Origin: Methanosarcina sp. UBA402
GTDB taxonomy: Archaea; Halobacteriota; Methanosarcinia; Methanosarcinales; Methanosarcinaceae
Reading direction: 5' to 3'
DNA length: 9,004 nt
NCBI GenBank assembly: GCA_002509325.1
Contig: DADO01000105.1
Coordinates: forward strand, 1-9,004
The position numbers were made by a program, and so were the translations under genes. Position 1 is the stretch's first letter. Every line of letters begins with the position of its first letter. The notes below the pieces were generated by a model, which was not told the DNA's origin, did no database searches, and worked only from the letters and a program-made list of their open reading frames with translations. Positions 1 to 6,326 of this stretch are shown here, piece by piece.

Positions 1-62
1 GAACTCGGGAAGCGGAACTCGGGTGCCGAAAAGGGCCCCGTCCTCCCGAGACGGGACTCGGG
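1..62. repeat. GC-rich short direct and inverted repeats before pheA
   Basis: The motif GAACTCGGG occurs at 1-9 and 15-23 (14-bp period), and GACTCGGG recurs at 55-62. An inverted partner, CCCGAG, lies at 45-50 and can pair with CTCGGG at 18-23 around a 21-nt loop. The stretch is far richer in GC than the AT-rich sequence that follows it. All three + frames are open here: one closes at 94-96, one closes at 105-107 (overlapping the pheA ATG as ATGA), and one runs into pheA. It could therefore be the 3' end of an upstream gene, an N-terminal extension of PheA, or non-coding. The sequence alone does not decide. Confidence 0.6.
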
Positions 63-66
63 CGGC

Positions 67-77
67 AAAAAATATTA
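67..77 (+). promoter_or_regulatory. possible TATA box for pheA
   Basis: An A/T-only run (AAAAAATATTA) lies about 27-37 nt upstream of the preferred pheA ATG at 104. That is the distance expected for an archaeal TATA element giving a leaderless or nearly leaderless transcript. No clear Shine-Dalgarno sequence precedes the ATG, which fits a leaderless start. This is an inference from composition and spacing; translational coupling to an upstream gene is the alternative. Confidence 0.3.
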
Positions 78-103
78 CTACTATCCCAGCAATTAACCCT
101 CAG

Positions 104-1099
104 ATGATTATAGGTGTCATGGGTCCCGAAGGCTCGTACTCAGAAAAGGCTGCAAAATTATGGGTTCTGAAACACGTACAGGGTGGCGCAGAAATCCGAT
201 ATTTTGCAGATATAGAGGACGCATTTCTGGCGGTGGTGCAGGGAAAATCCGATCTCTCTATAATCCCGATAGAAAACTCTATTGAGGGTTCGGTAGGCGT
301 TACCCTCGATTTGCTTCTTGAAAGCGGAGCTGAGATAGCCGGAGAGATAGTCGTCAAAATCGAGCACTGCCTCCTCTCGAAAGGCGGGCATGAGAAGATC
401 AAGGTCATACTCTCGCACCCGCAGGGGCTTGCCCAGTGCAGGCATTTCCTGAAAAAGAATTTCCCCGGGGCTGAACTCAGGAGCACGGGCAGCACTTCCC
501 ATGCAGCAAGGCTTGCAGGAGAGTTTGAAGAGATGGCAGCGATTGCATCCCCCGAAGCTGCCGAGTGTTATGGGTTAAAAATTCTTGTCTCAAACATCCA
601 GGACCGGAAAGAAAATTACACCCGTTTCATTGTTTTGCGAGCTGTCGAAAAAAGAGCCGTCGAAAAAAGCCAGGCTGGGCAGATTTCATGTGCCGCAGAA
701 GAGAAGCCGGATAGAGCAAAGCCGGATAGAGCAAAATCACAAATTTGCTCTGGGCAGATGGACTCTGGAAAGGAATCTGGGAGTGATTTATTCCGGCCTG
801 AAAAAGAAATCAGGCCTGAGGATTCCAGCCATTCAGCCTGCAAGACCTCTATAATAGTATATCTGGAAAAAGACAGGCCAGGAGCATTATACGAAATTCT
901 CGGGGCTTTTGCAAAACGGAAAGTTAACCTTACCAGAATCGAGTCCAGACCTTCAAAAAAGGAACTTGGGGATTATTACTTCTACATCGATTTTGAAGGG
1001 CAAGCCAGCGATGGACTTATAAAAGATGCCTTAAAAGAAATAGAGAGTAAAACTGATACTTTAAAAGTACTTGGCTCTTATCCTGCCTTCAAAAAGTAA
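104..1099 (+). CDS. pheA: prephenate dehydratase (monofunctional PheA with ACT domain)
   Basis: Converts prephenate to phenylpyruvate in the cytoplasm, the committed step to phenylalanine. Numbered from the ATG at 104 (331 aa), the catalytic domain shows GPEGSYSEKAA (7-17), PIENSIEGS (55-63), SHPQG (104-108) and the catalytic TRF motif (173-175). The C-terminal ACT domain (about 248-331) has GALY (260-263) and ESRP (280-283), the known phenylalanine-binding motifs, so feedback inhibition by Phe is expected. I chose 104 because the family normally begins a few residues before the GPEGS motif; a GTG at 23 in the same open frame would add 27 low-complexity residues. The linker between the domains (about 179-247) is some 55-60 residues longer than usual for monofunctional PheA (about 270-290 aa). 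It contains the duplications RAVEK/RAVEK and KPDRA/KPDRA. The reading frame is intact and both domains look complete, so the enzyme is probably functional. Identity is secure; the start is less so. Confidence 0.95.
   Translation: MIIGVMGPEGSYSEKAAKLWVLKHVQGGAEIRYFADIEDAFLAVVQGKSDLSIIPIENSIEGSVGVTLDLLLESGAEIAGEIVVKIEHCLLSKGGHEKIKVILSHPQGLAQCRHFLKKNFPGAELRSTGSTSHAARLAGEFEEMAAIASPEAAECYGLKILVSNIQDRKENYTRFIVLRAVEKRAVEKSQAGQISCAAEEKPDRAKPDRAKSQICSGQMDSGKESGSDLFRPEKEIRPEDSSHSACKTSIIVYLEKDRPGALYEILGAFAKRKVNLTRIESRPSKKELGDYYFYIDFEGQASDGLIKDALKEIESKTDTLKVLGSYPAFKK
639..668 (+). repeat. 15-bp tandem duplication in the pheA linker
   Basis: Two adjacent 15-bp units (639-653 and 654-668) differ at one base (GAGCTGTCGAAAAAA versus GAGCCGTCGAAAAAA). 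They encode (R)AVEK twice, just after the end of the catalytic domain. The 15-bp length keeps the frame, and the change is silent or nearly so, suggesting a recent slippage or duplication. Confidence 0.85.
704..733 (+). repeat. second 15-bp tandem duplication in the pheA linker
   Basis: Two identical 15-bp units (AAGCCGGATAGAGCA at 704-718 and 719-733) encode KPDRA twice. The frame is kept. Together with the duplication at 639-668 it shows that the interdomain linker grows by small in-frame duplications. Confidence 0.9.
795..816 (+). repeat. short perfect inverted repeat inside the pheA linker
   Basis: GGCCTGA (795-801) and TCAGGCC (810-816) form a perfect 7-bp stem around an A-rich 8-nt loop. 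It lies in coding sequence for RPEKEIRPE, so part of the symmetry follows from two similar Arg-Pro-Glu codon groups. It is not followed by a T-run and is not called a terminator. Confidence 0.5.
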
Positions 1100-1144
1100 A
1101 TGGAAAATTTGAAATGATCCAAAGGCTAAAAAATAATAAAGTCT

Positions 1145-2050
1145 GTGCGATGTGATGGTTTGGATCTCGAAACATCAATTAATAAGTATGAATCTGCAGT
1201 CCGAATTTACAGGTTATTATATACCTTATTTGATTTTGCCACTACATTTTTTATTTTATATATAATCTTTTCATTAACTAATATGCAAGATGTCTTTTCA
1301 ATAATAAATGCTTTTGAGCCCTATACAGGTATAAAATATAATTTTTTGGGCTTTAATGTGTTATTTGAAACTTTAGGAGTTGTGTTGATTGAACTCCTAC
1401 TCTCTGTAATAATCACTGTTATTAGATATACTCGAAAAGAAAAGAAAGATGCTATAAAACTTATTGAGGAAAATTTTCCAACACTTAATGAAAGGCTGAG
1501 AACTGCATATGACAACCGGAACACGGAAAATATAATCGTTAAGGATCTTATAAGCGGGGTAATTATTGATTTAATCCCAATAAAACCCTCCTCACTACTT
1601 AACCAAAGATTGTTAATTATAGGGATTGGATTGATGTTACTCACAGGTTCGGGTTCTACTTATATAGCAGTTACAGACTATCATACAGGCATAACTCCTA
1701 AAGATCTCCCTCAAGTGATCGAAAAGATTCCCCTTATCTCGAATTCGAATAATGACCTTTACCAGGTGGAGGAAAACGGCGGGACCTCAAATAACGAAAG
1801 CCAGGAAAACCTCTTCGGAGAGCCTGCCGTTATTGTGGTGGAAGGCAAAGAAGTTGACCTGAAGATTCCTCCGGGCGCAGGGCAGGGCTTTACAAGCCAG
1901 GAAACAGGAGAACAAATGAATAATGATTCATTTATCCAGTCAGGCCCTGTAGACCCTGAAGCGGCTGCTTCCAAGGCTTATTACGAAAATCTACCTGAAG
2001 GATACAGGAACGTTATCCAGAATTATTTTGAAGGACTTGCAGAAGAATAA
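1145..2050 (+). CDS. three-helix membrane protein of a MoxR locus, function unknown
   Basis: Not recognised as a characterised protein. The 301-aa product has predicted membrane helices at about 24-45, 68-94 and 154-176. A charged segment lies between the second and third (about 95-150) and contains NERLRTAYD (115-123). The C-terminal part (about 177-301) is soluble and Asn/Glu/Pro-rich and ends with a segment around LPEGYRNVIQNYF (283-295). From memory, an ERLxTAxD motif after two helices and a P-x-x-YR-x-x-[IV]-x-x-YF tail are seen in poorly known membrane proteins of bacterial and haloarchaeal MoxR/DUF58 loci (DUF4175- or DUF7502-like). That link is inference. The start is GTG 1145; TTG 1160 is a rival, preceded by GTGAT at 1152-1156. 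An in-frame stop at 1127 limits extension. Hand-counted GC is about 24% over 1201-1320 but about 52% over 1801-1920, so the gene is compositionally split. It follows pheA by 45 nt and precedes moxR by 245 nt. Confidence 0.8.
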   Translation: MRCDGLDLETSINKYESAVRIYRLLYTLFDFATTFFILYIIFSLTNMQDVFSIINAFEPYTGIKYNFLGFNVLFETLGVVLIELLLSVIITVIRYTRKEKKDAIKLIEENFPTLNERLRTAYDNRNTENIIVKDLISGVIIDLIPIKPSSLLNQRLLIIGIGLMLLTGSGSTYIAVTDYHTGITPKDLPQVIEKIPLISNSNNDLYQVEENGGTSNNESQENLFGEPAVIVVEGKEVDLKIPPGAGQGFTSQETGEQMNNDSFIQSGPVDPEAAASKAYYENLPEGYRNVIQNYFEGLAEE

Positions 2051-2115
2051 TTTGGAAAATTATCTAAGGCCGGATTTACCTGCACTCCGTTTTATCGAAA
2101 GTTGTCTGAAAGCAG

Positions 2116-2130
2116 TTTTTGAATAAAAGG
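2116..2130 (+). promoter_or_regulatory. T-run followed by A/T-rich element upstream of the 67-bp repeats
   Basis: TTTTT at 2116-2120 could act as an archaeal U-run terminator for the membrane protein gene. The adjoining GAATAAAAGG (2121-2130) resembles a weak TATA element for moxR. If so, transcription would begin near the start of the first 67-bp repeat and place both copies in the moxR leader. Both readings are weak and rest on composition only. Confidence 0.25.
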
Positions 2131-2134
2131 CCGT

Positions 2135-2268
2135 GTTTCTGGAGGCGCACTGTTGCAGGAGCAGGTAACGTCCAGAGAAAGCAGGCTTAAAGCCCTGCAA
2201 AGTTTCTGGAGGCACACTGTTGCAGGAGCAGGTAACGTCCAGAGAAAGCAGGCTTAAAGCCCTGCAAA
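2135..2268 (+). repeat. two 67-bp tandem repeats with hairpin potential, in the moxR leader
   Basis: Copy 1 (2135-2201) and copy 2 (2202-2268) are directly adjacent and differ at one base (G2147 versus A2214). Each copy can fold the same way on the + strand. In copy 1 an outer stem joins 2136-2143 to 2171-2178 (eight pairs, one G-U) and encloses a small hairpin, 2150-2154 with 2160-2164. A second hairpin joins 2181-2187 to 2191-2198 with one bulged C and a 3-nt loop. The loop of the enclosed hairpin (GCAGG, 2155-2159) is complementary to CCTGC (2194-2198), so an alternative or pseudoknotted pairing is possible. No open frame of note crosses the pair. The repeats end 27 nt before the moxR ATG. 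A cis-acting RNA element, an sRNA gene, or a plain duplication would each fit. Confidence 0.9.
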
Positions 2269-2282
2269 AACAGAAATTTAAA

Positions 2283-2288
2283 GGGTGA
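2283..2288 (+). promoter_or_regulatory. ribosome binding site of moxR
   Basis: GGGTGA lies 7 nt before the ATG at 2296 and matches the archaeal consensus GGAGGTGA. It supports this ATG as the start. Confidence 0.75.
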
Positions 2289-2295
2289 AGCAGAT

Positions 2296-3270
2296 ATGAA
2301 TGAGACTATTATCGATTCCGGGCAGGCTGCCACGACCTATCAGAATGCAAGCAGGATTTTCAAAAGCTTTTTTGAAGAGATTGGAAACGTTGTGGTAGGC
2401 CAAAATAGAGTGGTGGAACAAATCGTGATTGCAATACTCTGTGAGGGGCATGCCCTTGTTGAGAGTAATCCAGGGCTTGGAAAAACGCTTATGATTTCCA
2501 CAGTCTCAAAGGCAATGAACCTGAAATTCAGCAGGATTCAGTGTACTCCTGACCTCATGCCTTCTGACATTACAGGGACAAACGTTATTGAAGAGAAAGA
2601 CAACAAAAAAGAATTCAGGTTCCAGCCAGGACCGGTTTTTGCAAACGTCGTCCTTGCAGATGAGATTAATAGGGCGTCCCCAAAGACCCAGTCAGCCCTG
2701 CTTGAAGCTATGCAGGAAAAACAGGTAACTGTCGGAAACGATACCTTCCTGCTGGACCGCCCCTTCTTCATTCTTGCCACCCAGAACCCCATAGAAATGG
2801 AAGGCACATATCCCCTGCCTGAAGCTCAGCTCGACCGTTTTCTCTTAAAAATCCTTGTAGATTATCCTTCCCATGAAGAAGAGCTGGAAATAATAAACCG
2901 GTATACGAAATCCGAAGTCCCGACGATTTCCAGAGGGCTTGATAAGTCCACACTCCTCGATTTGCAGAAACTCACAAGACAGGTTCCGATATCCGACGAA
3001 CTTAAACAGCGTGTCCTTTCTATTGTGGGCATGACAAGAAAAGACAAAGAGCATATCGAGTACGGGGCATCTCCACGGGCATCCATCGGCCTTATCCTTG
3101 CCGCAAAAGCCAGAGCCCTTATACAAGGCAGGAACTTTGTAAGCAAAGAAGATATCGATTACATGGCATATCCTGTCCTCCGCCACAGGCTTATCCTGAC
3201 CTTCGAAGCCGAAAGAAGCGGGTTGACCCCTGACCAGGCTATTGAAGATATTATCAGTAAAGTAAAGTAA
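2296..3270 (+). CDS. MoxR-family AAA+ ATPase
   Basis: A cytoplasmic AAA+ ATPase of the MoxR family, thought to act as a chaperone-like motor that remodels or activates a partner, usually together with VWA proteins encoded nearby. The 324 aa match the usual family length of about 310-330. Visible motifs are Walker A SNPGLGKT (57-64), Walker B VVLADEIN (118-125), sensor 1 ATQNP (161-165), the arginine-finger region EAQLDRF (R181), and sensor 2 SPRAS (R261). The lid domain occupies about 215-324. The P-loop reads ESNPGLGKT where EGVPGLGKT is usual; the lysine and threonine are kept, so ATP binding should be intact. The last four codons (S-K-V-K) and the TAA stop are made of the GTAAA repeat that continues downstream, so the natural C-terminus may have been altered by repeat growth. 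The next gene (DUF58) begins 294 nt later. Confidence 0.96.
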   Translation: MNETIIDSGQAATTYQNASRIFKSFFEEIGNVVVGQNRVVEQIVIAILCEGHALVESNPGLGKTLMISTVSKAMNLKFSRIQCTPDLMPSDITGTNVIEEKDNKKEFRFQPGPVFANVVLADEINRASPKTQSALLEAMQEKQVTVGNDTFLLDRPFFILATQNPIEMEGTYPLPEAQLDRFLLKILVDYPSHEEELEIINRYTKSEVPTISRGLDKSTLLDLQKLTRQVPISDELKQRVLSIVGMTRKDKEHIEYGASPRASIGLILAAKARALIQGRNFVSKEDIDYMAYPVLRHRLILTFEAERSGLTPDQAIEDIISKVK

Positions 3271-3454
3271 AGTAAAGTAAAATAAAAAATGAAGTAAAGT
3301 AAAATGTGAAGTAAAGTAAAATGTGAAGTAAAGTAAAAATGAAGTAAAGTAAAATGTGAAGTAAAGTAAAGTAAAGTAAAATAAAAAATGAAGTAAAGTA
3401 AAAAATGAAGTAAAGTAAAAAATGAAGTAAAGTAAAAAATGAAGTAAAATAAAA
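3256..3454. repeat. GTAAA-based tandem repeat array between moxR and the DUF58 gene
   Basis: About 199 bp built almost only from the pentamer GTAAA and longer units of 15-18 bp such as ATGAAGTAAAGTAAA, with ATGTGAAG and A-run variants. A higher-order copy is also seen: the block around AATAAAAAATG at 3281 recurs at 3380, an offset of 99 bp. The array begins within the last coding codons of moxR and supplies its stop codon. TAA occurs in every + frame, so nothing can be translated through it. On the + strand the RNA would have essentially no C and little self-pairing. Replication slippage is the simplest origin, and length probably varies between strains. Confidence 0.95.
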
Positions 3455-3461
3455 CCCGATT

Positions 3462-3476
3462 CCTGGGATTGCCAGG
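3462..3476 (+). repeat. small hairpin after the repeat array
   Basis: CCTGG (3462-3466) and CCAGG (3472-3476) form a 5-bp stem with a 5-nt loop. A competing 6-bp pairing, TTCCTG (3460-3465) with CAGGAA (3478-3483), overlaps it. No T-run follows directly, so a terminator role is not supported. The rest of 3455-3564 is AT-rich; a run near TTTAAGTAA (about 3500-3508) could be a TATA element for the DUF58 gene, but I cannot support it further. Confidence 0.35.
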
Positions 3477-3564
3477 TCAGGAAAGGGACTATAGAATAAG
3501 TTTAAGTAACCCTGAAGTATTTCCCTGATTCGGAATAAATCGGATTTTTCATTGACGATCCAGA

Positions 3565-4446
3565 ATGACTCGCACAAAACAAAGAATCGAAACTGACTTT
3601 TTCAGGCAGCTTGAACGCTTTACCTTCTCTGTCCGGAAAAGGGTATCAACCGTTTACGCCGGAAACCGTCCGTCTACCCGGAGCGGGAGCGGCATCGATA
3701 CCATTGGGTTCAGGGAATATGACCTTAACGACAGCCTGAAAGATATCGACTGGAAAGCCTATGCGAGGACTGAAAAGCTCTATGTCCGGCAGTTTGAGGA
3801 AGAGAAAACCCTTACTACCCATATCCTTCTGGATGCCAGCAAAAGCATGGACTACCCTGAAAAAGGAACTTCGAAATTCGAATACGCTGCCATGCTCGCT
3901 GCAGGCTATGCCTACATGGTAACAAAATATAACGATAGGTTTGCAATCTCAACTTTTACACAGGAAATTGATATAAATAAACCCAGCAGGGGACGAAAAA
4001 ACCTAATGCGAGCAATCGACAGGCTGGCAGAACTCGAACTGTCCGGAGGAACCTCCATAGGGGAAGCTGTCACAAAATACAGCCGGGTAATCAAGTCCAG
4101 GTCCCTTGTAATCCTTATCTCAGACTTTCTTCAGGAACCCGAGGCAATAGAAACCGCAGTGTCCAGGCTTTCTGACCATGACCTCATTTTGATCCAGGTA
4201 TTTGACCCCACGGAAAAGGTGCTCCCGCTTCAGGGAAACAGCAAGCTTATAGACCTTGAAACCGGAGAAGAGGTCAGGACTTATATCAGTGAAAGCTTCA
4301 AAGAGAAGTACCTTAAAAAACTTGATGACCACAACGCGAGGATTAAAAAAGCCTGCATGAAGGCAGGGGCTGAATTCTATAGTTTTACAACCGACACCCC
4401 TATCTTTGACGCTTTTTACCATACTATCAGGAGAAGGAGACGCTAA
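3565..4446 (+). CDS. DUF58 / VWA-like protein of the MoxR cluster
   Basis: A soluble 293-aa DUF58 protein with a von Willebrand A-like fold, the usual partner of MoxR. The DUF58 signature FREYDLNDSLKDIDWKAYAR (49-68) continues into KLYVRQFEEEK (71-81). The MIDAS metal-site motif DASKS is at 90-94, with the supporting threonine in GGTS (T163) and aspartate in ISDF (D187). No membrane segment is seen, so it probably sits in the cytoplasm and may be tethered through the membrane proteins encoded next to it. The C-terminus ends in five arginines, whose codons overlap the ribosome binding site of the next gene. ATG 3565 has only a weak GATCC match upstream (3557-3561). It lies 294 nt after moxR across the repeat array, and only 2 nt before the next gene, so it forms a tight unit with the downstream VWA genes. 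Confidence 0.93.
   Translation: MTRTKQRIETDFFRQLERFTFSVRKRVSTVYAGNRPSTRSGSGIDTIGFREYDLNDSLKDIDWKAYARTEKLYVRQFEEEKTLTTHILLDASKSMDYPEKGTSKFEYAAMLAAGYAYMVTKYNDRFAISTFTQEIDINKPSRGRKNLMRAIDRLAELELSGGTSIGEAVTKYSRVIKSRSLVILISDFLQEPEAIETAVSRLSDHDLILIQVFDPTEKVLPLQGNSKLIDLETGEEVRTYISESFKEKYLKKLDDHNARIKKACMKAGAEFYSFTTDTPIFDAFYHTIRRRRR
4436..4439 (+). promoter_or_regulatory. ribosome binding site of the first VWA gene
   Basis: GGAG within a purine-rich tract lies 9 nt before the ATG at 4449. It falls inside the arginine codons that end the DUF58 gene and so suggests translational coupling of the two proteins. Confidence 0.7.
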
Positions 4447-4448
4447 AA

Positions 4449-6326
4449 ATGCCTTTTGAAAACCCCCTTGCTCTTGCCGCTCTCCTGAGTGTCATCCCGC
4501 TTATCATTCTTTACATGCTCCGCCCAAAGCCAGCTGTACTTTCAATTCCCTCACTCATGTTTGTACTTAAGCTTGAGAGGGAAAGAAAACGGGTTTATGC
4601 CTCACTCACCAAAATCGTGCAGGACCCGCTTTTCCTGGCCCAGCTTCTGATGCTGATCCTTCTTTCCATTGCAGCAGCAGGATATTATTACAATTCGGAA
4701 GAACCTCTGAGTGGCGAGCATACCGTGCTCATCCTTGATACCTCTGCAAGCATGCAGGTCGATTCTCGCTTTGAGGATGCGGTTGGGATTGCTGACGATT
4801 ATGTGAGCAAGAAAAACAGTATAATTCTGGCTTCGGATATGCCTTTGCTTGCCCTTAAAGGAGGAAGCGCCTCGGATGCCCATGATATTTTCAAGAAGGT
4901 CAAGCCAGGCGCAGGCACTGCCGACCTGTCTGCAGCAATTACCACAGGTATGCGGTCTCTTTCCAGGGAAGGAGGAAGAATTATTGTTATTTCGGATTTC
5001 ACTTACTCCAAAGGCGATGACCCTGTTGCTTCCAAAAACCTGGCTGAGTCCTATGGGATTGAGGTGAATTTCGTAAAAGTAGGAAAGCCTGCCGATAATA
5101 TCGGAATCATTAACGGCTGGATTGAAGCCACAGATGGAAAATACGGCTATACAGGTGTAGTCAAGAACTACAGGAACAAGAACCAGAGTGTTAAAATCGA
5201 GGCTGTTAGAGGAACTTCAGGAAATGCCACAACATCTTTTACCCTTGATGTCCCTGCAGGCGAGACAAACCAGTTCACTCTAGGAAACCTTGGGCCAGGT
5301 ATTACTACAGTCAGGCTCGATGCGGAAGACAGTTTACCTGTTGACAATAAAGCCTATATCTCAATTCCAGAGACCTCAGACCAGCGTATACTCTATATCA
5401 CTGATAATGGAAAGCTGCCTTCAAAAACTGCGCTCTCCCTGCTTCCAAACAGTAACCTTACCGTTTCAAAATCTGTACCTGCCGAGCTTGATAGTTACAC
5501 CCTTGTCGTGCTTGCCCAGAAGGAGACGCCTATAGGCAATACCTCGGTCGAAAGAATTGAAAATTATGTGAGGAACGGAGGTAATGCAGTTTTTATTGTA
5601 AGTGGAGCCCTTGTTCCCGAAAAAACCGAGGTTGACCTTATCAAGATCCTGCCTGTGAAACCTCTCAAGCTTGAGGATGCAGAATACGGGATCAGGGTTG
5701 AAGAAGTCCAGAAAAGCAGTATTACGAAGGATATAAGAAGTAACGAAATCTCGGTCCGCAAATACATGAATGCAGATAAAAGGACTGGATCGACAACCCT
5801 TGTAGCGCTTGAAAACGGCGTACCTATATTGAGTTACTGGCAGGTAGGTCGGGGAACGGTTTTCTATATGGGGCTGAGTGATGAACTCGGGGAAAATTCC
5901 TGGAATAATTTCCACAACCTGCCTGAGTATCCGGTTTTCTGGATAAAACTTGTCCAGTGGCTTGGAGGGACAGGCGATATCTCAGAATATAACCTGGAAA
6001 CCGGTACACAGACTTCCCTTTCGAAAACTGAAGAAATCCGTACCCCCACAAAGACTTTTACATCAAACCGCATCCTCTTTGACGAAGCCGGAATCTATGA
6101 GCTTGCAGGGAAGAAAATTGCGGTCAATTTCTACGATGACAGGGAATCGAATACTAAAATCGATGCCTCGGAATTGATAAAAAGGGCGGTTTCAAATGAT
6201 GAACCTAAACTTGTGAGGGCGGACTCCTATACCTCCAAAAACGACATTACCAATTACCTGATAGGAGTTTTATTCCTGCTCATACTGCTTGAAATCCTTA
6301 TCGTGCGCCAGCGGGGTGAATTATGA
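4449..6326 (+). CDS. BatA-like membrane protein with VWA and GATase1-like domains
   Basis: A 625-aa membrane protein. The N-terminus (about 1-80) fits the BatA/aerotolerance-regulator type, with helices at about 8-25 and 58-78 around a basic loop. A VWA domain follows (about 90-215) with MIDAS motif DTSAS (97-101), T157 and D183 (ISDF), so metal-dependent ligand binding looks intact. A beta-rich segment (about 215-305) and a class I glutamine-amidotransferase-like fold (about 310-505, with YVRNGGNAVFIVSG at 373-386 and VGRGTVFYMGL at 467-477) come next; I see no catalytic Cys in the nucleophile region, so it is probably non-enzymatic. A final helix is at about 603-619. The VWA part follows the second helix directly and should lie on one side of the membrane with the GATase-like part, most likely outside the cell. 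It overlaps the next gene by 4 nt (ATGA). 'Bat' is a family resemblance only; no role in oxygen tolerance is shown. Confidence 0.9.
   Translation: MPFENPLALAALLSVIPLIILYMLRPKPAVLSIPSLMFVLKLERERKRVYASLTKIVQDPLFLAQLLMLILLSIAAAGYYYNSEEPLSGEHTVLILDTSASMQVDSRFEDAVGIADDYVSKKNSIILASDMPLLALKGGSASDAHDIFKKVKPGAGTADLSAAITTGMRSLSREGGRIIVISDFTYSKGDDPVASKNLAESYGIEVNFVKVGKPADNIGIINGWIEATDGKYGYTGVVKNYRNKNQSVKIEAVRGTSGNATTSFTLDVPAGETNQFTLGNLGPGITTVRLDAEDSLPVDNKAYISIPETSDQRILYITDNGKLPSKTALSLLPNSNLTVSKSVPAELDSYTLVVLAQKETPIGNTSVERIENYVRNGGNAVFIVSGALVPEKTEVDLIKILPVKPLKLEDAEYGIRVEEVQKSSITKDIRSNEISVRKYMNADKRTGSTTLVALENGVPILSYWQVGRGTVFYMGLSDELGENSWNNFHNLPEYPVFWIKLVQWLGGTGDISEYNLETGTQTSLSKTEEIRTPTKTFTSNRILFDEAGIYELAGKKIAVNFYDDRESNTKIDASELIKRAVSNDEPKLVRADSYTSKNDITNYLIGVLFLLILLEILIVRQRGEL
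6313..6319 (+). promoter_or_regulatory. ribosome binding site of the second VWA gene
   Basis: GGGGTGA ends 3 nt before the ATG at 6323. The site lies inside the previous gene and, with the ATGA stop/start overlap at 6323-6326, points to coupled translation of the two VWA proteins. Confidence 0.75.

Noticed and set aside
795..816. Intragenic terminator in pheA
   Set aside because: The 7-bp stem is perfect but lacks a following T-run and sits in the middle of an intact reading frame.
585..854. An 89-codon open frame in another frame of pheA
   Set aside because: It overlaps the linker and start of the ACT domain of an intact pheA, and its product is basic low-complexity sequence from the same repeats.
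2106..2120. Hairpin terminator after the membrane-protein gene
   Set aside because: The stem is only 3 bp (CTG/CAG). Only the T-run is notable, and it is listed with low confidence as a regulatory stretch.
2135..2268. CRISPR-like array
   Set aside because: The two copies are directly adjacent with no spacer and the unit is 67 bp. There are no cas genes.
3256..3454. CRISPR array or replication-origin iterons
   Set aside because: The units are simple pentamers without unique spacers. No origin-binding protein gene or origin-type motif is near.
3254..3577. A 107-codon minus-strand open frame rich in Phe, Tyr, Leu and Thr
   Set aside because: It is the reverse complement of the GTAAA array, with the low-complexity residues this forces. 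It has no credible ribosome binding site.
5466..5915. A 149-codon minus-strand open frame
   Set aside because: It lies wholly within the intact BatA-like gene, shows no recognisable motif and has no promoter context.
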